A stretch of 64,000 nt of DNA from Limimaricola sp964022235. GTDB lineage: Bacteria > Pseudomonadota > Alphaproteobacteria > Rhodobacterales > Rhodobacteraceae. The notes under the pieces were generated by a model, which saw nothing but the letters and a program-made list of their open reading frames with translations, searched no databases and was not told the origin of the DNA. Below, piece by piece: positions 43,036 through 52,250 of the stretch. Position 1 is the first letter of the stretch. The number at the start of each line of letters is the position of its first letter. A program made the translations under genes and the position numbers. The DNA is taken from assembly GCF_964022235.1 (NCBI RefSeq), contig NZ_CAXHZL010000003.1, forward strand, positions 369,990 through 433,989, given 5' to 3'.

Positions 43036-44340
43036 TCATACGGCCTGCTGCCCCGTCGCGATATCGAGCGCGCGGTCGAGATCGGCGATCAGATCCTCGG
43101 GGTCCTCGATGCCGATCGACAGCCGCACCAGATCGGCATCCGCCCCCGCCGCCATCTGCTGATCCGCCGTCAGCTGGCGGTGCGTGGTCGAGGCCGGGTG
43201 AATGATCAGCGAGCGCGTGTCGCCGAGGTTGGCCACGTGGCTGAACAGCTCGAGGCTGTCGACGAGCTTCACGCAGGCGTCGTAGCCGCCCTTCACGCCG
43301 ACGGTGAACAGCGCGCCCGCACCCTTGGGCGTCACCTTGGCCACCCGGTGATGCCAAGGCGAGGACGCCAGCCCGGCCCAGGTTACCCGGTCGATGCGCG
43401 GGTCGGCCTCGAGCCAGTTCGCCACCTTTTCGGTGTTCGACACGTGCCGCGCCATGCGCAGGCTCAGCGTCTCGATACCCAAGAGCGTGTAATGCGCACC
43501 TTGCGGGTTCATGGTCATGCCCAGATCCCGCAGGCCCACCGCGATCGAATGGAAGGTGAAGGCCATCGGGCCCAGCGCCCCGTGGAAATTCAGACCATGG
43601 TAGGCAGGCTCGGGCGCCGAGAGCGAAGGGAACTTGTCGCTGGCGGACCAGTCGAACCTACCGCTGTCGACCACGATGCCGCCCGTGACCGTGCCGTTGC
43701 CGGTCAGGTATTTGGTCGCCGAATGCACCACCAGCGTCGCGCCTTGGGCGATTGGGTTGCACAGGTAGGGCGTCGCCAGCGTGTTGTCGACGATGAGCGG
43801 CAGCCCGACCTTGTCGGCGAGCTTGGCCACCTCGGGGATATCGGTGATGTAGCCGCCGGGGTTGGAGATCGACTCGCAGAAGATGGCGCGGGTGTCGGTA
43901 TCCACCGCCGCCTCGATGGCCTCCAGATCGTCGAAGTCGACGAAGCGCGCCGACCAGCCGAAGCGTTTGATGGTCTGGCTGAACTGGGTGACCGAACCGC
44001 CGTAGAGACGGGTCGAGACCACGACATTAAGCCCCGGCCCCATCAGCGGGAACAAAGCCATGATCTGCGCCGCGTGCCCCGAGGAGCAGCACACCGCCCC
44101 CGCGCCGCCCTCGAGCGCGCAGACCCTATCGGCCAGCGCCGAGACGGTGGGATTGGTCAGGCGCGAATAGATGTAGCCGACCTCCTCGAGCCCGAACAGG
44201 CGCGCGGCGTGGTCGGCATCCTTGAAGACATAGGAGGTCGATTGGTAGATCGGCACCTGCCGCGCCCCCGTCGCCGGATCGGGATTGGCCCCGGCATGGA
44301 TCTGCAGCGTATCGAAGCCGAGCGGACGCTGACGGGTCAT
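43036..44340 (-). CDS. metY: O-acetylhomoserine sulfhydrylase-type enzyme
   Basis: The 434-residue Cys/Met-metabolism PLP enzyme has the Schiff-base Lys210 (VVHSATKYLTGNG), the PLP-binding segment CCSSGHAAQ and the ring-stacking Tyr in STRLYGGSV. Length (longer than the ~390-residue MetB/MetC group), the insertion region and the C-terminal TRSLIIHPASTTHRQL fit O-acetylhomoserine aminocarboxypropyltransferase. It makes homocysteine from O-acetylhomoserine and sulfide in the cytoplasm. I saw no SAM-riboswitch core upstream of its start. Confidence 0.92.
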   Translation of the reverse strand: MTRQRPLGFDTLQIHAGANPDPATGARQVPIYQSTSYVFKDADHAARLFGLEEVGYIYSRLTNPTVSALADRVCALEGGAGAVCCSSGHAAQIMALFPLMGPGLNVVVSTRLYGGSVTQFSQTIKRFGWSARFVDFDDLEAIEAAVDTDTRAIFCESISNPGGYITDIPEVAKLADKVGLPLIVDNTLATPYLCNPIAQGATLVVHSATKYLTGNGTVTGGIVVDSGRFDWSASDKFPSLSAPEPAYHGLNFHGALGPMAFTFHSIAVGLRDLGMTMNPQGAHYTLLGIETLSLRMARHVSNTEKVANWLEADPRIDRVTWAGLASSPWHHRVAKVTPKGAGALFTVGVKGGYDACVKLVDSLELFSHVANLGDTRSLIIHPASTTHRQLTADQQMAAGADADLVRLSIGIEDPEDLIADLDRALDIATGQQAV

Positions 44341-44732
44341 GTGCTTTCCTTCCCTTGTGTATGGGAGGGACGCTAGCCAGTCGAAAGCCGTCGCACAATG
44401 TCTTTGGAAACAGCTGTGCAAAGGCCCGTCCGGGCGACCCTGGGAGCGCAGATCAGGCGTGGCCGGATCAAGTCCCGGTCCGGGCACGCCTTGTCCGATC
44501 AGGGCACCAAGCGCCGGGGGGCACAGGGTGATGCCCATGGCTGCCGGGGCCAGGGGCCCGATAGCCGCACGGCACCGTTCGCAAGCTTCGGCGATGAATG
44601 GGGCTTTGTCGATGCCCGGGATAGCCGCCGCAGGGCGTACATCCCGCGCAAATCCAGCAAGTCTGCCCTCTCTATGGTGCCAGCCCTCTCTGCATGTATG
44701 GTCCTGAGCAGGCAACCGGTGCGGGGGCAGGC
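44341..44732. other. intergenic region between divergent metY and HerA-like genes
   Basis: This 392-bp gap holds the two divergent promoters. Both strands have open frames but none shows a recognisable protein or RBS. I looked for SAM-II-type riboswitch motifs on the minus strand and did not see them. Confidence 0.6.
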
Positions 44733-46295
44733 ATGGACTGGCGGGACGACGCGATTTTTCTAGGCGGCGGAGGTGACGGGCGCGCGCTTCCGCAGTGGCT
44801 CTTGCTCGAATACGCCAACGGCCACGGTCTGATTGCGGGAGCCACCGGCACCGGCAAGACCGTGACACTGCAGATCATGGCCGAGGCTTTTTCGGACCAC
44901 GGCGTGCCGGTGTTCCTTTCGGACGTGAAGGGCGATCTCGCAGGGCTGTCGCGGGCCGGAGACCCGACCAACCGGCTGCACGCGCCCTTCACCGAACGGG
45001 CCACGCAGATCGGCTACGAGCGCTTTTCCTACAAATCCTATCCGACGCTGCTGTGGGATGTCTTTAGCACCAGCGGCCACCCGGTGCGCACCACGCTGGC
45101 CGAAATGGGACCGCTGCTGCTCAGCCGTCTTCTCGACCTCACCGAGGCGCAGGAGGGCGTGATCAACATCGTCTTTCGGGTCGCCGACGAAGAGGGTCTG
45201 GCGCTGCTCGACCTAAGCGATCTGCGCGCGATGCTGATCTGGCTCGGCGAGAACGCGCGGGAGATGTCGAGGCGTTATGGCAACGTCTCATCGGCCTCGA
45301 TCGGAGCGATCCAGCGGCGGCTTCTGGTGCTCGAAACCCAAGGCGGCGCGCAGCTTTTCGGCGAGCCCGCGCTCGAGCTGTCGGACATGATGCGCTGCGA
45401 CGAGACCGGTCGGGGCCTGATCTCGATCCTCGATGCGCGGCAGCTGATGATGGCGCCCCGGCTCTATGCGACCTTCCTGCTGTGGCTGCTCTCAGAGCTG
45501 TTCGAGGAGCTGCCCGAGATCGGCGATCCCGAAAAGCCCAAGCTGGTGCTGTTCTTCGACGAGGCGCATCTGCTGTTTGACGATGCCCCCCGTGCGCTGG
45601 TCGAAAAGATCGAACAGGTGGCGCGGCTGATCCGCTCGAAGGGGGTCGGCGTCTACTTCGTGTCGCAAAGCCCCGCCGACCTGCCCGCCGATGTCCTGCG
45701 CCAGCTCGGCAACCGGGTGCAGCACGCGCTGCGCGCCTTCACCGCGCGCGACCAGAAGGCGCTTCGGCTGGCGGCCCAGACCTACCGCGACAACCCGGAC
45801 TTCGAGACCGAAGCCGCGATCCGCGAGGTGGGCGTCGGCGAGGCGGTGACCTCGATGTTGGAGAAGAAGGGCGTGCCGGGGATAGTCGAAAGGACGCTGA
45901 TCCGCCCGCCCGCCTCGCGACTTGGACCGATCGAGGACGCCGAGCGCGCCGAGATGCTCGCTGCCTCGCCGATCCGCGGCAAATACGAGGCCAGCGTTGA
46001 TCGCGACAGCGCCTTCGAGGCGCTCGCCCGGCGCGCAGAGGCCGCAGCCCAGGCGTCGGAGGCGGGATCGAAAGACGCGTCGGAGCCGGAGGCGCGGCGG
46101 CCCGGACGCGGCCGGCGCTATGCGCCCGATGGTCCGGCCCGCACCACTCGGGGCATCGGCTCGACCCGTCGAGAGGACAGCCTTGGTCAGAGCATCGGGG
46201 ATGCGATGACCGGCGCGCTATTGAAGGAGCTGAAAGGCACTTCGGGTCGTCGGTTGGTGCGTGGCATCCTCGGCACGCTCTTCAAGGGACGCTAG
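44733..46295 (+). CDS. HerA-like helicase/ATPase (DUF853)
   Basis: The 520-residue P-loop ATPase has Walker A GATGTGKT (~36-43), Walker B LVLFFDEAHLLF (~280), the GVGVYFVSQSPADLP sensor region and a Lys/Arg-rich C-terminal tail with Ala-rich linkers (~430-500). It matches the HerA-like DUF853 (YjgR) family, related to DNA-pumping ATPases, with no assigned substrate. I chose the ATG at 44733 (MDWRDDAIFLGGG) over 44694 by family N-terminus. The gene is single and ends before a strong terminator. Confidence 0.85.
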   Translation: MDWRDDAIFLGGGGDGRALPQWLLLEYANGHGLIAGATGTGKTVTLQIMAEAFSDHGVPVFLSDVKGDLAGLSRAGDPTNRLHAPFTERATQIGYERFSYKSYPTLLWDVFSTSGHPVRTTLAEMGPLLLSRLLDLTEAQEGVINIVFRVADEEGLALLDLSDLRAMLIWLGENAREMSRRYGNVSSASIGAIQRRLLVLETQGGAQLFGEPALELSDMMRCDETGRGLISILDARQLMMAPRLYATFLLWLLSELFEELPEIGDPEKPKLVLFFDEAHLLFDDAPRALVEKIEQVARLIRSKGVGVYFVSQSPADLPADVLRQLGNRVQHALRAFTARDQKALRLAAQTYRDNPDFETEAAIREVGVGEAVTSMLEKKGVPGIVERTLIRPPASRLGPIEDAERAEMLAASPIRGKYEASVDRDSAFEALARRAEAAAQASEAGSKDASEPEARRPGRGRRYAPDGPARTTRGIGSTRREDSLGQSIGDAMTGALLKELKGTSGRRLVRGILGTLFKGR

Positions 46296-46345
46296 GGCCT
46301 GCCGCAACAGCACGTTGGAAGCCGACTGAAGAGGCATTTGGTTCT

Positions 46346-46386
46346 GCGGGGCGGCGTGAAACGTTCACACCGCCCCGCTTGTCTTT
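46346..46386 (+). terminator. rho-independent terminator after the HerA-like gene
   Basis: A 15-bp stem (GCGGGGCGGCGTGAA / TTCACACCGCCCCGC, one mismatch) with an ACG loop is followed by TTGTCTTT. It lies 51 bp past the stop codon. Confidence 0.8.
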
Positions 46387-46528
46387 GGATCGGCCCGCCT
46401 GCACCGAGACCGGCTAAGGTCGTATCCACAGGGCCGACTGTTGAAACAGCGCCGTCGAGGCCGATGTCGGGAAACCGAACAAGCCATCCCTGCCCTTCCG
46501 CCCTCACCCCGAAGGCAGTGCTGTGAGA

Positions 46529-49147
46529 CTATTGCAGCGCGCGGTACACGACTGGTCGTGGCTGGTCGTCAAAGTTGTTGACGATGACCGGGGCCTGAGC
46601 CGAGACCGCGGTGGCGGCAAGAGCCGCCGGGCTGGCGATGGCTCCGGGCGCCTCGCCGGGAGGAGTGGCCCTCGTGAGAGCCGCGATCGAACAGGCAGGT
46701 TTGGATGTCGCATCGATCCTACCGAGCAAGGCCTGCACCTCGCCGAAACGCACCGCCGGGCTGAAGTAGAACCCCTGCACTTCGGTGCAGCCTTCGGATC
46801 GAAGCTTTTCGAGCTGGTCGATCGTTTCGACCCCTTCGGCGGTCGTCGCCATCCCGAGGCTCGTGCCCATGCTGGAAATGGCGCGCACGATGGCCTGGGC
46901 ATCGCCGTGATGCACCACGTCCTTGATGAAGGACCGGTCGATCTTGATCTTGTCGAAGGGGAAGGTGCGCAGGTAGCTCAGCGAGCTGTAGCCGGTGCCA
47001 AAATCATCCATCGAGATCCGCACCCCGAGCTTGCGCAGCCGCTGGAGGATCGACAGCGTCATCTCCGTATGGCGCAGCAACACGGTTTCGGTGATCTCGA
47101 GTTCGAGCCGGTCCGGCGCGAGACCGGAGTCCTCGAGCGCGGCCTCGACCTCGGAGATGAGCGCCAGAGAGCGAAATTGCACAGGCGACAGGTTCACCGC
47201 GATACGCACGTCGTCGGGCCACTGCGCCGCCGTCCGGCAGGCTTCTTTCAGCACCCAGCTGCCAAGTTGCGTGATCAGGCCGATCTCTTCGGCCAGCGGC
47301 ACGAACTCGGCCGGCGACACCGCGCCGCGGGTCTCGTGGGTCCAGCGCAGCAGCGCTTCGAAGCAGCTGACGCGGCCGGTCTGCAGGTTGACGATGGGCT
47401 GGTAGTACAGCTCCAGTTCGTTCTTGGCGAACGCTGCGCGCAGGTCCAGCTCCAGCGCGCGCCGGTCCTGCATCCGCGCATCCATTGCCTGCTCGAAGAA
47501 GCGGTAGGTGCCGCGGCCTTCGGACTTGGCACGGTAGAGCGCGAGATCGGCCGCCTTGACCAGCGCCTCGGGGTCGCTGCCGTCGGCGGGCGCGATGGCG
47601 ATGCCGATGCAGCTGCCGATGACGATGTGATGGCCGCAGATCTCGTAGGGCTCGCTCAACCGGTTCACGATGCGCTCGGCCAGTTGGCCGACCTCCTCGA
47701 CCGAAGAGACGTTGTTCTCGACGATGGCAAACTCGTCACCGCTCAGCCGCGCCACGACCTTGGACTGGCGCAGACAGCCCTGAAGCCGCTGTCCAACCTG
47801 CTTGAGCAGCGCGTCGCCGATCGGGTGGCCCAGCGTGTCGTTGACCGCCTTGAAGTGATCGAGATCGAGGCACATGACCGCCAGCTGCTGGCCGCGTGCG
47901 GTGGTGTTCAGTGCCCGGTCGAGTTGCTGGCGAAAGCTGATCCGGTTCGGAAGACCGGTCAGCGCGTCATGCATCGCCATGTGCTCGATCTTGGCTTCGG
48001 TGCGCTTGCGCTCGGTGACATCCTCGAAGGTGGCGACCCAGCCGCCTTCGGGCATCGGCACGCGCAGCACCGAGATGGACCGCCCTCCGGAGATGATTTC
48101 GAGATAGGGCAGCGCGCGCTGCGACCGGGCGGGCTTGCACAGGGTCTGCTCGATTTCGAGGATACGCGCGTCGCTGTAATTCCCGGCGTCGCGGCACGCC
48201 TTGAGCACGTCGCGGATGTGCATGCCGGGATGAAGCGTGCCCTTCGCCAGACCGTAGATCTCCTCGACCCGACGGTTGCTCATGACCAGCCGATGCGTGC
48301 CGTCGAACAGGCACAACCCCTGCGCCATGCTCTCGAGCGCGGTGTCGAGCTGCTGGCGACGTGTGAGGATCTGCGCGTTCGACTGCGCCAGCAGCGCCTG
48401 AAATCGGGCCGCCAGGCTGCCGATCTCATCTTGCCGTTCAACCACCTCGGGGGGCATGGTCGCGAGATCGCCGCTCTCCTGAATTCGCGAGACGGCCCCG
48501 GCAAGCGCGCTGATCGGGTACAGCACGAGGCGCTGCATCACCATGCCGATGGCAAGCAGCACCGCCACTGCGGCGGCAAAGCCGATGAAGGCCGACCGCA
48601 TGGTCGATTGCACCACGCCCGCGCGCAGAGGGCCTTGGTCCCAAGCGATGCTGATCGCACCGATCACCTCGCGCTCCATGTCGCTGAAGACCGGCGCGGA
48701 GATGACGTAGAGATCGCCCTGCCGGCTCTCCTGCGCGGTCTGGCTGGCCACGGCCTGGTCCGCCTGCGCATCGAGCACGCTCGGGTCGACCTGCGGCCCA
48801 TCGAGCGTCTCGTAGCTCTTCAGCCCGTCGCCTTGTGCATCCGAGACGCGCAACATCTGGATGATCGGCTTTTCAAATGCCTCGTCCTCCTGTCCGAAGA
48901 CGAGGTCGAAATAGATGTTCTCGAGATAGGTCTTGTCCCGACGTTCGATGCCGGCGCGCGCCTGACCCGCCGCCAGCAGGGTCTGGTTGCGGCTCGCCGC
49001 CTCCCCAAGATCCATCAGCGCTTCCAGCTTCGACGAGCTAAGATGCACGATCAACAAAGTGACCGACAGGCCCAGCCCGAGCATCAGGGCGGCCATCACC
49101 CTGAATTGCAGGGATTTGAACATACGGGATTTGAGATCAAACGCCAT
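46529..49147 (-). CDS. membrane GGDEF-EAL protein with PAS domain
   Basis: The 872-residue protein has membrane helices at ~14-35 and ~183-210 around a periplasmic sensor, a HAMP-like stretch, a PAS domain (~270-380), GGDEF (~390-550) and EAL (~560-815). The cyclase motif is SGDEF (469-473) and the I-site is lost (RQSK). The phosphodiesterase core is complete: EALLRW (597-602), DDFGTG (714-719), EGVET (781-785). It probably degrades c-di-GMP or is bifunctional. The start at 49147 is an ATG before the first helix. A PepSY-like gene lies upstream by 41 bp. Confidence 0.9.
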   Translation of the reverse strand: MAFDLKSRMFKSLQFRVMAALMLGLGLSVTLLIVHLSSSKLEALMDLGEAASRNQTLLAAGQARAGIERRDKTYLENIYFDLVFGQEDEAFEKPIIQMLRVSDAQGDGLKSYETLDGPQVDPSVLDAQADQAVASQTAQESRQGDLYVISAPVFSDMEREVIGAISIAWDQGPLRAGVVQSTMRSAFIGFAAAVAVLLAIGMVMQRLVLYPISALAGAVSRIQESGDLATMPPEVVERQDEIGSLAARFQALLAQSNAQILTRRQQLDTALESMAQGLCLFDGTHRLVMSNRRVEEIYGLAKGTLHPGMHIRDVLKACRDAGNYSDARILEIEQTLCKPARSQRALPYLEIISGGRSISVLRVPMPEGGWVATFEDVTERKRTEAKIEHMAMHDALTGLPNRISFRQQLDRALNTTARGQQLAVMCLDLDHFKAVNDTLGHPIGDALLKQVGQRLQGCLRQSKVVARLSGDEFAIVENNVSSVEEVGQLAERIVNRLSEPYEICGHHIVIGSCIGIAIAPADGSDPEALVKAADLALYRAKSEGRGTYRFFEQAMDARMQDRRALELDLRAAFAKNELELYYQPIVNLQTGRVSCFEALLRWTHETRGAVSPAEFVPLAEEIGLITQLGSWVLKEACRTAAQWPDDVRIAVNLSPVQFRSLALISEVEAALEDSGLAPDRLELEITETVLLRHTEMTLSILQRLRKLGVRISMDDFGTGYSSLSYLRTFPFDKIKIDRSFIKDVVHHGDAQAIVRAISSMGTSLGMATTAEGVETIDQLEKLRSEGCTEVQGFYFSPAVRFGEVQALLGRIDATSKPACSIAALTRATPPGEAPGAIASPAALAATAVSAQAPVIVNNFDDQPRPVVYRALQ

Positions 49148-49188
49148 CGGGCAGGCACTCCTTCGCTCGGGACAAAAGCCGGTTCGGC

Positions 49189-49458
49189 TCAGTCGGTCTT
49201 GACCTGCACCAGTTCTCCGGTGATCGGCTCGAGGTAGATTTCGATGCGCTGGCCCTCGTGGATCAGCTTGGCTTCGAGACAGCCGTCCTCGATCATGAGC
49301 ATGTACTCGTCGGTGCCGTAGCCCATCTCGGTGACGATCTCGGCAACCTCGTCCTTGCTGAGCCACTGGTCACGAGGACCGCCGACGCAGAGTTCGGTCG
49401 CGGCCGCGGGCTGAGCTGACGCGAGCGCCACGAGGCAAAGGGGAAATAGATGTCGCAT
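49189..49458 (-). CDS. exported PepSY-like small protein
   Basis: The 89-residue protein has a signal peptide (MRHLFPLCLVALASAQPAAA) and a short domain of PepSY_2 type: WLSKDEVAEIVTEMGYGTDEYMLMIEDGCLEAKLIHEGQRIEIYL, ending LVQVKTD. Such proteins lie in the periplasm and may modulate proteases or signal reception. An ATG two codons upstream (49464) is an equal choice. It precedes the GGDEF-EAL gene on the same strand and may be its periplasmic partner. Confidence 0.78.
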   Translation of the reverse strand: MRHLFPLCLVALASAQPAAATELCVGGPRDQWLSKDEVAEIVTEMGYGTDEYMLMIEDGCLEAKLIHEGQRIEIYLEPITGELVQVKTD

Positions 49459-50070
49459 GGGCATTCCAGTCTTCGATTGATTGCACGGTGCCGGCCCGAT
49501 CCGGCGGCACCGCCCCCTTCGGCACGGGGCTGCCGCTCTCGGGGTGTCATTCACAATTTCGTAAAACTGGGGCGGAATGTTGACAGAAGCGGAACAACGC
49601 CGTGCCCTCGCAAGGCTGTGGCAAAAGTGCTCTGGTACCGTCGGCTGACCCAACCCAGAACGCAGGCACGAGTTTAAAAATACTGCTCGAGATCAATGCG
49701 CTTGCGTCTCAATCAGAATCTCCGGCTGAGGGGGCTCGGTCCTGGCTGAGTGGTGATGAGCCTGTGCCTGATCTCGCGCAAGCGTCGCATCACGAAAGCT
49801 CTTGGCAGACAGATGCGGTTGGAAGGCGAAATCGCAGCACCGTGGCCATGGACCAAGTGATTTGGCCGCGCAGGCCCCCTCATATGGAGAACAAGCAATA
49901 TTCAAGACGCAGAGATGTCAGGTCTGCAGGTTCACTTAATTGCTTGCAGCCTATCACCTTGGCTGGGACGGTGAAGGCCGGGCGCGGACACAGCCCCAAG
50001 GTCGCTCAGACGCAACTGCCGGTCAAAAACCACCTAAGGCCAGCCCACCTCCAGCCCAGGTGAGGGTGTC
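49459..50070. other. gene-free stretch upstream of flagellin 1's 3' end
   Basis: No frame here shows a recognisable protein. 49640-49940 is less GC-rich than the surroundings. Frames present are overlapping and unsupported. Confidence 0.6.
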
Positions 50071-51096
50071 CTAGCGGAACAGGCTCAGGATATTCTGCGG
50101 CGCTTGATTGGCGATCGAAAGCGACTGCGATGCCAGCTGCTGCTGAACCTGAAGTGCCTGAAGCCGGGCCGCTTCCTCTTCCATATCCGCGTCGACCAGT
50201 TTGCCGACCCCGGCATCCTGAATATCCGTCAGTTCGGTCAAGAAGCTTTGCTGCCGCTCGATGCTCTTTTCGGCTTGGCCCAGCGCTGTCGCGTCGCCAA
50301 TCAGCATCGCCCGTGTCCGTTCGACCAGATCCACATAAAATGCGATACGATCATCGCCGGCGTTGAAAACTGGGCCGTCCTTGATGGCTTCGTAGCCAGC
50401 TGGGAAATCCTGTGTCACGTCGAGCATTCGCAGACGCTCATCAATCGATAGCAGGTCGATCTTCTTAATAGGCAGATCATTTGCTTCGAAGACGTTGCCG
50501 TTGCGACTGACCCCGATAGCAACCCGGACGACGTCGGGATCAAGCGCCGGGTCGTAGGCCGGGTCATTCATATCGGCCCGAACATCATAATCACGGTCAC
50601 TGTTACGCACTGTGGTGCTGGAACTGATACCGGTCACGAGTCCGTCGTTGCTCAACTGGTGCTGGTTGCCATGTCCGTCGACAAACGAGCTTCCATTGAA
50701 GCTGGCTTGGGCCACCGTGCCAGTAATGCGTTTGAGGATCGCATTGATGTCGGCCTGGATCGTCGCGCCGTCAAAGTCAGGATTCATGTCGTACTGGGCT
50801 TGGGCCAGCATCAGTTTTTCGCTGAGTTCTTCGGTCATCTCAAGCACGCTTTCGGTCGCCAGGCGGCCGACCGAAATGGCATTGCGCGTCAAAGTCAGGC
50901 TTTCGTTCATAGCCTTGTTCATGCCGCTATCGCCCTTCACCGTCTCGGAGATCGAGAAGTAGGCAGCGTTGTCCTTGCCCGAGGCAACTTTGAGGCCCGT
51001 CGTGATGCGCGTCTGGTTTCGGTCCAATGCGGTCTCGATCCCCCGGAGCGACTGCAAGGCAGAGCGCGCGGCAGGGTTTGTAAGTATGGAAGACAT
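50071..51096 (-). CDS. flagellin, divergent paralogue 1
   Basis: The 341-residue flagellin has the conserved D0/D1 ends: SSILTNPAARSALQSLRGIETAL at the N-terminus, ISETVKGDSGMNKAMNESL, and the C-terminus LQVQQQLASQSLSIANQAPQNILSLFR. The central variable region (~150-270) is unlike the other two, rich in Asp/Pro (DMNDPAYDPALDPDVV) with no QENKGGLD block. It forms part of the flagellar filament. The ATG at 51096 precedes the conserved end; a longer frame to 51180 is not supported. It lies 103 bp downstream of flagellin 2. Confidence 0.93.
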   Translation of the reverse strand: MSSILTNPAARSALQSLRGIETALDRNQTRITTGLKVASGKDNAAYFSISETVKGDSGMNKAMNESLTLTRNAISVGRLATESVLEMTEELSEKLMLAQAQYDMNPDFDGATIQADINAILKRITGTVAQASFNGSSFVDGHGNQHQLSNDGLVTGISSSTTVRNSDRDYDVRADMNDPAYDPALDPDVVRVAIGVSRNGNVFEANDLPIKKIDLLSIDERLRMLDVTQDFPAGYEAIKDGPVFNAGDDRIAFYVDLVERTRAMLIGDATALGQAEKSIERQQSFLTELTDIQDAGVGKLVDADMEEEAARLQALQVQQQLASQSLSIANQAPQNILSLFR

Positions 51097-51162
51097 GAGA
51101 AATTTCTTATTGTTCTTTTGGGGCCCTCGTCGTCCTGACGAGCCGTCTGATTTCGGAACAAG

Positions 51163-51190
51163 CGAGGGCAGCTTGTTCAAGCCGCCCTCG
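51163..51190 (-). terminator. hairpin between flagellin 2 and flagellin 1
   Basis: GAGGGCAGCTTG / CAAGCCGCCCTC forms a 12-bp stem (one mismatch, extendable by a C-G pair) with a TT loop, 9 bp past the flagellin 2 stop on the minus strand. It could end or attenuate flagellin 2 transcription. Confidence 0.65.
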
Positions 51191-51198
51191 ATCCTGCT

Positions 51199-52152
51199 TT
51201 AGCGGAACAGGCTCAGGATGTTCTGCGGTGCCTGGTTGGCGATCGAAAGAGACTGCGACGCCAGCTGCTGCTGGACCTGCAGGGCCTGCAGACGCGCCGC
51301 TTCCTCTTCCATGTTGGCATCGACCATAGCGCCGACGCCCGAGTCGAGGTTGTCGGAGAGCTTGGTCAGAAACTCCTGCTGACGCTCGATCGACTTCTCG
51401 GACTGACCCAGCGAGGTGGCCGCGTCGACCGTGGCCTTGGTCGCGCCGTCGGCCTCGGTCAGCACCCCGGCAAGAAAGGCATCACCAGTGGTGGCATTGC
51501 TCGCGTTCGTTTTGAAGTTGGTGGCGATAAGGGCGAACTTCTCGCGCTGCGCGTTCAGGTCGACCGGCGCCACGGTGATCTTCGTGGTCTGCAGCGTGCC
51601 GGCGGTATTTCGGCTGATGCCGGTGATGACTTCGCGCGGCGCAGCAGCACCACTCCCGGTTGGAGAGGTCGCTGCCGTGATGGCACCGGTGGTGGCCGAG
51701 ATGGTTGCCGCTGCTGGAGCGCCGCCATCCGTCCGCTTACCACCGGCGTTGACCAGGTCATCGCCGTTGAAGGTGGACTGTGACAGGATCGCGGCCATGT
51801 CGGCCACGAGGCGGGTCAGGTCGGATTCGATTTCATCGAGGCCGCCCTTGTTTTCCTGAGCGAAGGCGACCTTGTCGCGGAACTCCATGGCCAGATCCGA
51901 GAACTGCTCGGCGCCGAGACGCGCGGTCGCGACCGAGTTCTTGGTCAGGGTCAGGCTTTCGTTGACCGCCTTGGTCATGCCGCTGTCGCCCTTCATCGTC
52001 TCGGAGATGGCGAAGTAGGCGGCGTTGTCCTTGCCGGAAGACACCTTCAGGCCCGACGAGATGCGGTCTTGGGTGCTGTTCAGGCTGGTGTTGATGTTCC
52101 GCAGGGTCGAGAGGGCGGACATTGCGGAGTTGTTGGTGAGGATCGACGACAT
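51199..52152 (-). CDS. flagellin 2
   Basis: The 317-residue flagellin has conserved ends (SSILTNNSAMSALSTLRNINTSLN; QVQQQLASQSLSIANQAPQNILSLFR) and a central domain with EITGISRN-type region, TTKITVAPVDLNAQREKF and an Ala/Gly/Thr-rich variable stretch (~135-165). It is nearly the same protein as flagellin 3 at the ends. It is exported and assembled into the filament. The upstream region shares conserved blocks with flagellin 3. Confidence 0.95.
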   Translation of the reverse strand: MSSILTNNSAMSALSTLRNINTSLNSTQDRISSGLKVSSGKDNAAYFAISETMKGDSGMTKAVNESLTLTKNSVATARLGAEQFSDLAMEFRDKVAFAQENKGGLDEIESDLTRLVADMAAILSQSTFNGDDLVNAGGKRTDGGAPAAATISATTGAITAATSPTGSGAAAPREVITGISRNTAGTLQTTKITVAPVDLNAQREKFALIATNFKTNASNATTGDAFLAGVLTEADGATKATVDAATSLGQSEKSIERQQEFLTKLSDNLDSGVGAMVDANMEEEAARLQALQVQQQLASQSLSIANQAPQNILSLFR

Positions 52153-52179
52153 ATTTGCTCTAGCTTCTTACTAACCAAT

Positions 52180-52250
52180 CGTCTTTCTGACGAAGTCGGC
52201 ATCCGCCGCGGTATCTACGGATAATCCGTGAATTAAGGCGCGATTGTGGC
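52180..52250 (-). promoter_or_regulatory. conserved flagellin 2 upstream region
   Basis: Two blocks are shared with the flagellin 3 upstream region: CGTCTTTCTGACGAAGTCGGC at 52180-52200 (in 63033-63053 as CGTCTTTCTGACGAAATCGGC) and GGCGCGATTGTGGC at 52237-52250 (63091-63104). On the minus strand the first block reads GCCGACTTCG and GCCGATTTCG, resembling a sigma-28 -10 (GCCGATAA). The -35 is unclear. Confidence 0.6.

Noticed and set aside
44341..44500. SAM-riboswitch upstream of metY
   Set aside because: SAM-II-type conserved blocks were not found on the coding strand.
46523..49237. A very long plus-strand open frame opposite the GGDEF-EAL gene
   Set aside because: It is the high-GC antisense of a convincing multi-domain protein; it has no RBS, domain or codon logic of its own.
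49602..50063. A 153-residue plus-strand frame downstream of flagellin 1
   Set aside because: No RBS, low-complexity composition and no family motif; it overlaps several other equally long frames.
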